A stretch of DNA of 64,000 nt from Panax quinquefolius (Eukaryota > Streptophyta > Magnoliopsida > Apiales > Araliaceae): the NCBI GenBank assembly GCA_020205615.1, contig CM035165.1, forward strand, positions 86,056,005 to 86,120,004, written 5' to 3'. Under the pieces are notes generated by a model, which saw only the letters and a list, made by a program, of their open reading frames with translations, did not search any database and was not told the DNA's origin. Positions 56,096 through 64,000 of this stretch are shown one piece after another (within the stretch, counting starts at the first letter, position 1; each line of letters starts with the position of its first letter). Made by a program: the position numbers and the translations under genes.

Positions 56096-56859
56096 ACTCA
56101 TATTAAATATTTAATACTCTATTAATTTTATCATGCTAGAAAGGCGACGCTCGATATTCCAAATATCTTTGAACGCTTAGGACTTAATATAAAAAATTGA
56201 GGGGTTTGTTTTTAATTTATCTCATCTTGTTTAAGCGCTACATTTACATATATATATATAAATACGCGTTATATTAATTAACATGCGAATGTGTTTGCAT
56301 AATATATATATATATAGTATAAGCATGCACATATAGAATACTATATTCTACCCGGATTGATTATGGACTTTTATTCTAGTTTGGTTCACTAGAGCCACCA
56401 AGTGAACCAAAAGGTCAAACCCTAGGGTGCAAAAAATAATATTTAAATATAACTATTACATTTAAACCCTGGCTCTATTACAAACTAGGTCTTCAAGCGC
56501 TTCTTGTCCCTTGATCTCTAATTCTTCAAAATTAATTCTAATTATTCCTATTACAAAACTATTTTAAAATAAATAGAAACCTTGATCGTGATCGAGGGAA
56601 GTACATAGGAGGAGATAGAATTTACATTCGGAAAAATTAGAGAAGACGAGGTACGCAGACCCCATTTAATAAAACCCATACATTCATGCATTCAACTAAA
56701 ATAAAATCCAATCATATTGGTCAATAGTCCATAATCAATTCCATTTATTATCATACACATCACCATATGCATCAATAAATAACATTCATCTCATGAATAA
56801 TAAACATTTAATATATAAATTGATATCATTTAATGGGCAAATTTAGTTAGTATAAAATC

Positions 56860-57640
56860 TATTTTTGAATAAAAATAAACTCCTTTATTTTAATCCAAAT
56901 TTAAATCAAAATAAAACTATTTTATTTTAATTTATCTAATTTTGAATAAAATAAACTATTTTATTTTAATCAAAATCTTTAATTAAAATAAACTCCTTTA
57001 TTTTAATTAATTATGGAATCCAATTCCATATATAAAAAAAAATCTTTAATGAAAATAAGCTCTTTTATTTTAATTAATTATGGAATCCAATTCCATGTAA
57101 AAAAAAATCTTTTATTAAAGGAAACACTTGATATTCTTTCCTATTCACAAATAAACTCCTTTATTTTGAATAATATGAAATCTTATTTCATATTTAAATA
57201 AACTCCTTTATTTAAGGAAACATGGATTTTCTTTCCTATTCACAAATAAACTCTTTTATTTTGAATAATATGAAATCCTATTTCATATCTAAATAAACTC
57301 CTTTATTTAAGGAAATTAGGATTCTCTTTCCTATTCACAAATAAACTCTTTTATTTTGAATAATATGAAATCTTATTTCATATCTAAACAAACTCTTTTA
57401 TTTAAGGAAAGATGGATTTACTTCCCTATTCACAAATAAACTCCTTTATTTTTAGGAAAAATAAAATCCAATTTCAACTCCAATTAGTTATTATGGAATC
57501 CAATTCCAACTCTAATTAGTTAGCATGAAATTCTAATTTTAAAATTAAAATAAATCTTTTAATTTTAAGATTAAAATAAACTTTTTATTTTAATATTAAA
57601 ATAAACTTTTATTTTAATTATAAAATAATTAAAAATATAT
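56860..57640. repeat. Tandem AATAAACTCCTTTATTT repeats in the copia-2 leader
   Basis: A degenerate repeat of AATAAACTCCTTTATTTTAA with AATATGAAATCTTATTTCAT or TATGGAATCCAATTCCA occurs at least eight times, in units of about 75-90 bp. The start of the window (1-70) holds the end of the same array in copia-1. Microsatellite-like ATATAT text follows to 57750. Confidence 0.8.
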
Positions 57641-58112
57641 ATTACATATACATAATATATATATATATTACGGTAACTATGTAATATATATTACTTCTAT
57701 ATTATATACATAATATATATATATTACACAAAAACCGTACTATATATGTATGTAAAAAGTCATCCGTTCCTTGTTTTTTTTTTTTTTTATGGTGTCTTCC
57801 ACGTGGACCTTCCTTCTCTTTTAAAAAAAAAATTTCCGGATGCCTTGGATCAAAAAGAAATCAAGTCCTGCCTTTTTTTTTTATTAACCGTGAATTCCTG
57901 CTTGATTTGCGTGCCAATCATGGCCACGTGATTCTTTGTTTTTATAAAACCGTGCATTGCTTCCCAAAAAAATGTTCTCGCCATTTTTAAAAGCAGGTTG
58001 TAACGTTTTTTTATTTAAATTTTATACAATTAAATTATGCCCAATTAAATTGTTCTAAACACATATCAATATAATATCAAATTAAAACAATTAATAATTC
58101 GCATAAAGGTTT

Positions 58113-58125
58113 GGCTCTGATACCA
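58113..58125 (-). other. copia-2 primer binding site
   Basis: Minus-strand TGGTATCAGAGCC, one base inside the LTR end at 58127, complementary to the 3' end of initiator tRNA-Met. Confidence 0.9.
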
Positions 58126-58126
58126 C

Positions 58127-60010
58127 TGATAGGTTTGTAATATTCATGGGCGCAATCAAATTGCATAAAAATGCGGAAGCGTGTAAAATCAGAGTTTAAA
58201 ATTTACAAACCATATACCCGGATCATCCTTTATGCACAATTATTAATTAAACGAAAAGATAAAGAATAAAATCATACCTCAAGATCGAGCTTCCTCGTGT
58301 ACAAGTTCACCTCCAAATCCTTTCGCTTCAACTTGAATCCACCGGGTTTGGTTCCTTCCTTCGATCAACATTAGCCACCCAAGCGTTTGGCCTCTAGAGG
58401 TGATCCACCAAGGAAGAAGAAAATTCAAGAAGATGGGTGTTTATGGCTCAAACCCTAGTTTTCCTATCTCTATAGAAAAAGGGTACTCTCCAACAAATTG
58501 GAATTATTACGTTGTAAAAGTCAACAACCCATTCACCTATAATAAGACTCCTCTTATTTATAGATATGGCAACCCACCTTAACAATTAAGGAATTGGGTT
58601 TTATTTAATTAATTAAATTCTTTTAATTAATTAAGCTCCCTAATCTTATTAGGGATAATTAATTAAACTCCTTTAACTAATTTTTCTTCCTAATCCAATT
58701 AGGAATAAATGAGAGTACTTATATTAAATTAATTCCTAAACTCTTTTAGAAATTAAAATAATAATAATTGTAATAATATTAATAAGACTCCTCTTATTAA
58801 TTTATATTTAATATTTCTAAAATATTAAATAATAAATATTAAGCTATTTAATTTATTCTATCACCATAGATTAAATTAAATATACTTAACATATTATTAT
58901 TACGATTATGCCATTAATTTCTTAAATATTTATTCTTCCTTTTATGGTGTGACCCTTTAGGTTCTCCATATTAAACCTATTGTGAATAAATCAATTAGAA
59001 TAATTCTAATCTTATTTAAATAAATAAATTAAATAATTAATTTATTTAAATAAATAATATTTATTCTACAATAGGATAAGCCTCCCTAATGATCAACGAC
59101 TTTCCGGATAATATAGATTTCAACATTAATCATTAAAGAACCTTTGAGTAAATAGTTACGTATAATTCAATCCTTCCACCATACAATGTCCCAATTAAAT
59201 ATAAGACATGGAATTACTGTCAAGTCTTATTTTATTTAATTATATGTATTTCGATCCTTAAATGCACAACTCCAAATAATACAAATTAGAAACTCCTTTC
59301 TAATTTCATTCTGCCTTGGCCAAGGACTACTGGGTTGTCATTTATCGAATCACATAGGACATTTCTCTTCTTTTATTAGAAGTGGTAGATTCTTTATTGA
59401 TCATACATTATCTCCATGTACAACTTATTATACCCAAGCATACCCTTTGATATACCCTAAGGGTCTTAAGGAATAAGTCAAAGTATAACTCATCATACAC
59501 AAGATACTATGATGATCTCAAGTTCAAGGATTACTTGTACTTACTATCACTACAGAATTCCTATTGACAGCAAAATAAAACTCCATTAGGTATTCCTTAG
59601 CGAGCCACGCTCAAAGAACTTATTCTCTAATAAGCACCTACATACTTGCTTTAGTGTCTCCACACAAATGATCATCAGAGATCAATCATCCTCATCCAAT
59701 GAAAGCAAGCAACGTATGTACCAATCTATCCGGATTCACTAATCCCCAATTTAGTAATCCAATGATTGGGAACTATTTTAGTTTTAAGCTTTCTAAGAAT
59801 TTAGATCTCATTAGAATGATCATCATCATTATTCTAAAAGCATTGCTTAAAACTATGGGTTTATCACATATTATAAAAACAAAGATCATGTAGATAATTA
59901 AAAGCCTTTAATAAATTAATACTTTTTATTAATAAATGAATAAGATTGTTACAAAGTATGTGCTTTATCATCAAACATGATCGGGTGGCATGTGCATACT
60001 ACTACTTTCG
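58127..60010 (-). repeat. copia-2 5' LTR (about 1884 bp)
   Basis: Minus-strand start CGAAAGTAGTAGTATGCAC (first base changed from T) and end AACCTATCA. It matches copia-1 5278-7139 across its length. The ORF at 58400-58582 (and its twin at 51576-51797) is LTR text and not a gene. Confidence 0.95.
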
Positions 60011-60015
60011 GTTTG

Positions 60016-61923
60016 GTCACCTAATTGCGCGTCGAGAAGGAGAAATCCTTATCTGAAAGCCCCTCTTCCTGGAACGACACGGTTGTCATAATTGTGATTC
60101 TGTAATATTAATTGTGAATAATTAATTATTAATTTATATGATAAGGAAATATTTATTTTTATGTGGATATAAATGAAGGAATTAATGCAGAAGTATTTTA
60201 TTAGTATTTTGTTGGAATGGAGGTATTAAAAATCCTCCGTATTTGGATTTCGGGCATTTTCTGTTTGGAATTTGGAAAAACCTTTCTTCTACAAAGTTGT
60301 AGAAAATTAAATTTCCTATGGAATGGACATAAAATTCGTATTTTTCTGATAAAAGGGCTATTTATTATGAATTATTGAAGTTGCTGATTATTGTTTAAAT
60401 TCTAAACATTTTGGAAATTTTCTAGAATGGGTGGGCCCCACTTTTGGTTGGTGAGAAATGTGCTGAAATTTTATTTCAAAATTGGTGGGCGTGAATAGTA
60501 ACAGGTAAAGCCATCAGGTAGTAGGTTAGTCTGCTTTGGCGTTCGAGCATTTTCCTATAAATAGGGTGCTTAGTTAGAATTGAAAATCACACCAGAATCA
60601 TAAGCTTTCTCTCTATTTATTATCGAGTGTATTTTATGAGTATTAAGATACTTTGAGAGTTGCTATTAAGTGCAAGTTCCTTTAGCTTTATATCTGATAT
60701 TCCAGTCAGAAGTACTATTCTTTTGAGGTAAGGGATGTTATTTTCTTAGTAAATAATGTTATTTCGTTCAATATCATTATGTCGAAATATTGGTATTCCT
60801 TTTATTATGAAATTTTTACCTTTTCATGTCGAGGTTACTATTCACGTATACGACACTATTCACGTATACGACACTATTCATGAATAGGGTACTATTCATG
60901 AGTACACAAAGTATGATTTTTCTTGTAGAATTTCTACCTTTTTGTGTCGGGGTTACTATTCATGACACTATTCACGTATACGACACTATTCACGGAAAAA
61001 TGAAAATTTCTCTTCTTTGTCCAAGATGTCTAATATAGTTACTATCTTTGATTGTATCCATGTTTTGATCTTCATTATTGAGTTTTACTTCACTATGGTT
61101 TATTATGAAGTATTTTTGAACTTGGATTATCTAATGTACGAATCCCTAATCTTTGTCCTATTATTTCACTGGATTCGTTTCTTTAAAATATTTTTCATCA
61201 TCCTCAATCCTAAATGATGATATTACTAAATATCTTTGGCCTGTAGTGCAAAGATGAATGATTTCCTGATGAATATCTTTGGCCCGTAGTGCAAAGATGA
61301 ACAGGTGTTGAGATGAACATGACCAACTGGTGATACAAATGAATATCTTTGTCCTATAGTGCAAAGATGAATATTTGATGCAAGATGTATATTGATTGAT
61401 GTTATATGAATAAAATATTGATGACGGACTTTTAAATTCATAGATGATAGTAGATTTCAGTCTCTACTTAACTCTTCTAATGAATTGTTATTTTCGCTGC
61501 GAATATTGATCTAAAACTGGTTGTCCATTATATTTTATCTAATTTATTGAAGGCTAACGATAATTTTTTTTACATTATCTTAGTCATAATATTCTTTATT
61601 GGGTTAGTTGAGCTCACCCTTTTCCTTTTTGTTCTAATTTTCTTCTCAGGAGGTAAGAATATAGCGGGAACTAGCCGGGGTATGGAATGATGGTTCAATT
61701 ATTTTAGTAGTCATCACTATTTTGTAAAATAGTGTATCAATAATTGTAATGAGAACTTATTTGAGTGTGGATATTTTCTAGAAGATAATATTTGTATTTA
61801 AACTCACAGTATATGTGTTGTCGTATTTTGCACGACAATTGTAATAATAAATTTATAATTATTTCTGTACCATGTATTTGGCGACTCAGAATGAGTGATG
61901 TATACCTATTTTGGGGGTGTACA
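60016..61923 (+). repeat. Chromovirus 5' LTR, right part
   Basis: Colinear with 13850-15881, with the TATTCACGTATACGACAC minisatellite in two blocks (about 60837-60900 and 60955-60995) and GGCCAAAGATATTCA-type repeats at about 61226-61375. It ends GGGGGTGTACA, next to the PBS. Confidence 0.9.
60556..60564 (+). promoter_or_regulatory. TATA box of the split chromovirus 5' LTR
   Basis: TATAAATAG, with the same surroundings (TTTTCC before, GGTGCTTAG after) as 14599-14607. Confidence 0.75.
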
Positions 61924-61925
61924 GT

Positions 61926-61937
61926 TGGTATCAGAGC
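61926..61937 (+). other. Chromovirus primer binding site
   Basis: TGGTATCAGAGC, two bases after the LTR, complementary to the 3' end of initiator tRNA-Met. Confidence 0.9.
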
Positions 61938-62110
61938 TTAGGGATATGGTCTATGGCGGAGATCGGGGAATAGAACTAGGAGGGGAGAGACGAGTAAATC
62001 CTTCGCTAGTGTGTCCTACCTAAGCTTATTTGTTGGTCGGTTAAATATAGGGATATTATGTTGCATATTAATTTCTTTAATTCACCCTTGTTTTATGGCA
62101 GTATTTGAGA

Positions 62111-62998
62111 ATGGCAGCTGAAAATGTTAACAATGGAGTGAATGAGACCGTGGAGACACCTTTAATCACCAATTAGGAGAACGTGCAACATGAAAACAAT
62201 GTTCCTCCTGTAAATAACACCACTGATCAAATGATGAATGATGTGATGTTTAGAAGCTTTTTGCAGTTCATGTAAAATTAGACGAGAGAGACTCGTGTAC
62301 AAAATACAGGTGAAAATAATGGCAACACGCGACTTGTTACAGCCAAGCAGTTCAAAGAGTTAGGACCACCATAATTTTTGGGAAAGCTGGATCCAATCAA
62401 GGCGGAAACGTGGGTTAAGCAAATTACCAAGATATTTGATGTCTTGGGATGCACGAAGGAACAGAAGGTTCCATTCGCCACCTTTATATTCCGTGGTGAG
62501 GCAGATTACTGGTGGGAATCTATGAAGCGTACCCAGCCTTCTGCATTTAACATGTCTTGGGAAACGTTTTAGAAACTGTTCAATGACAAGTACTTTCCTA
62601 AAAGTATTCGTCATATGAAGGAGGTAGAGTTTATTAGACTGGAACAGAACAACATGACTGTGTCCCAATACGAAGCTAAGTTCGCAGAGTTATCCAGGTT
62701 TGTACCTCATTTGGTAGAAAATGAGGAACGTATGATGCGGATGTTTCTGAGAGGTCTGAAACCTGAAATTCGACAATATCTTATCTCTCATAATTTTTCT
62801 CTATATTCAGATGTTGTGAACAAGGCTCAATTATTAGAGCGAGATAATGAGTATGTTCAACCGAGGGACCACAACCAGGGTCATACTAGTGGCAGCAGTC
62901 ATCGGATCAATGACAGCCAGTGGGGATGAAAACATCCGAACAAAAGCGGTAACCACTTTGGTGGTAATCGTGGCCATGATGGTAGAAGAAGCGAGTCG
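62111..62998 (+). pseudogene. gag: Chromovirus gag, one frame with six stops
   Basis: ATG 62111 starts MAAENVNNGVNETVE. The frame holds through the gag domain: K-A-E-T-W-V-K-Q-I-T-K-I-F-D-V-L, F-R-G-E-A-D-Y-W-W-E-S, K-Y-F-P-K-S-I-R and R-M-M-R-M-F-L-R-G-L-K-P-E-I. There is no frameshift up to about 62990, but stops lie at 62174, 62273, 62279, 62372, 62570 and 62927. All are TAA, TAG or TGA at positions where Gln or Arg is expected. At about 62998 the sequence jumps to protease, skipping both zinc knuckles. Confidence 0.9.
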
Positions 62999-63656
62999 GG
63001 GAATTTCTCCTACTTGTGCTCAACGTTTGAACTTGACTCCGGAGAAATTAGACTTTGACTTATCTGTTGAAACTTCGTTAGGAGAAATTTTTGTTACATC
63101 CATTGTTTATAAATCTTGCTTGATCCAAGTTGGCACCAACACATTACCAATTGATCTTATTTCTTTGAAAATACTTGCATTTGATGTGATTTTAGGGATT
63201 GATTGGTTAACCACTCATCATGCTAAAATTGATTATTTTTGTAAGGTTGTTAGTTTTCATATTCCTAACCAACCTGTTATGCGAATTCAAGAAACCAAAC
63301 CACTAAAGTCAATCATTATCATATCAAGCCATAAAGTCATTCGTTTATTGAAAAATGGATGTCAAGCTTTCTTAGCCCATGTCATGAACTTGAACAAAAA
63401 CACGTCATATTTGAATAATACTTCTGTTGTTAGTGAATTTCCTGACGTATTTCCTAAAAAATTTCTCGGTTTACCCCCAGAACGTGAAGTTGAATTATTT
63501 ATTGACCTTGAACCTGGTACAAATCCCATTTCTAAAACTCCATATCGAATGGCTCCTATTGAACTTCAGGAGTTAAAGGTTCAACTACAGGACTTGTTAG
63601 ACATCGGTTTCATTCACCAAGTAAATCTCATTGGAGTGCTCCTGTTTTATTCGTAA
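62999..63656 (+). pseudogene. pol: Chromovirus protease end and RT linker, after internal deletion
   Basis: The open frame S-P-T-C-A-Q-R-L-N-L-T-P-E-K-L-D-F-D-L to Y-R-M-A-P-I-E-L-Q-E-L-K matches 9893-10477 of the left chromovirus. It includes I-L-G-I-D-W-L-T-T-H-H and E-F-P-D-V-F-P-K-K-F. The protease D-T-G/S and both zinc knuckles are gone, so this polyprotein could not mature itself. The deletion also puts gag and pol in different frames. Confidence 0.9.
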
Positions 63657-64000
63657 AGAACAAAGATGGGAGTATTTAACTTTGTATTGATTACCGGGAA
63701 TTAAACCATGTCACCATCAAGAATAAGTATCCGCTACCTCCCATTGATGACATATTCGACCAGTTGCAAGGAGCACAATTCTTTTTAAATATCGATCTTT
63801 GTTCTGGATATCATCAGCTGAAGATTAAAATTGAGGATATTCTGAAGACTGCCTTCAGAACTCGGTACGGGCATTATGAATTCTTAGTCATGTCTTTTGG
63901 ATTGACTAATGCTCCTGCTGCTTTCATGGATATGATGAACCGAGTATTCAATGAATATTTGGATCGGTTTGTTATTGTCTTTATTGATGACATCCTCATC
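63657..64000 (+). pseudogene. pol: Chromovirus reverse transcriptase, 5' half
   Basis: Colinear with 10530-10890. It encodes [36 protein letters not shown] and, at the window end, [11 protein letters not shown], so the catalytic D-D is intact here. A stop and frameshift near 63655-63690 separate it from the linker. Confidence 0.9.

Larger units (their letters stand above)
51337..60010 (-). mobile_element. Ty1/copia element copia-2, minus strand, both ends present
   Basis: Flanked by GTTTG at 51332-51336 and 60011-60015; the chromovirus LTR reads through once it is removed. Minus-strand order: 5' LTR (60010-58127), PBS, long leader, gag, protease, integrase, RT, part of RNase H, truncated 3' LTR (about 52949-51337). 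It is the inverted sister copy of copia-1. The RNase H end and the start of the 3' LTR are deleted. All coding domains are broken. Confidence 0.95.
47874..64000 (+). mobile_element. Ty3/gypsy chromovirus, 5' LTR to RT, runs off the window
   Basis: The 5' LTR starts TGTAAGACCCC at 47874 and ends at 61923; it is broken by solo LTR C and by copia-2. Its own pieces (47874-48070, 50949-51336, 60016-61923) add to about 2.49 kb. PBS, gag, a deleted protease region and RT follow. TACGT (47869-47873) would be its left target duplication. Same family as 9347-15881. Confidence 0.9.

Noticed and set aside
61926..61937. tRNA-Met like sequence
   Set aside because: Only the 12-base primer binding site is present, with no tRNA body.

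Overview
The window is an intergenic repeat island from a plant nuclear genome, most likely a eudicot. It is AT-rich and holds long terminal repeats (LTRs), tRNA-type primer binding sites (PBS), copia, chromovirus and Ogre/Tat-type gypsy polyproteins, and plant-type TATA boxes. I see no intact host gene. The only host-like coding traces are a MYB/SANT-like exon remnant at 47582-47873 and an unrecognised fragment near 17375-17587. Nearly every recognisable coding region is a decayed retrotransposon gene broken by stops and short indels.

Layout from left to right. 1-7139: 5' truncated copia element on the + strand (copia-1), ending in a complete 1.86 kb LTR, inserted into the leader of a minus-strand gypsy element whose LTR is 7211-9346. 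That LTR sits in the gag gene of a plus-strand chromovirus (9347-15881: gag end, protease, RT, RNase H, integrase, chromodomain, 3' LTR). 15882-17335: a hAT-like non-autonomous element apparently inserted into an inverted copy of itself, with long C-rich and G-rich arrays. 18147-26160: a scrambled small-LTR copia element (copia-3) whose integrase is split by a minus-strand solo LTR (21006-26049), which holds a gypsy solo LTR (21203-25092). 26501-29040: a gypsy-type LTR remnant. 29041-40959: a minus-strand Ogre/Tat-type element with gag, a duplicated zinc-finger module, protease, G-patch, RT, two RNases H, integrase and a 5' LTR; its 3' LTR is missing. 40960-42440: another LTR remnant. 42828-46204: a second copy of the gypsy solo LTR. 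46210-47575: unidentified tandem-repeat-rich DNA. 47874 to the window end: a plus-strand chromovirus whose 5' LTR is interrupted by a third gypsy solo LTR (48071-50943) and by a second copy of the large-LTR copia family in the minus orientation (copia-2, 51337-60010).

Target-site duplications read directly from the sequence support the nesting: GTTTG for copia-2, GCAAT, GATCA and CTACG for three gypsy solo LTRs, and AAAAC for the solo LTR in copia-3. The order of events can therefore be reconstructed. The genes do not work together as a system; each element is or was a self-contained replication unit, now inactive.

Points most worth a second look: a 116-codon ORF inside two copies of one LTR family that looks more constrained than its surroundings; a repeated TTGTTGTGTCACCACAAGG motif kept in the leaders of both copia copies; a duplicated gag zinc-finger module and a G-patch in the Ogre-like polyprotein; the self-nested G-rich hAT-like element; and six gag stop codons in the last chromovirus that all fit C-to-T change. 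Coordinates of decayed domains are approximate because reading frames shift often.
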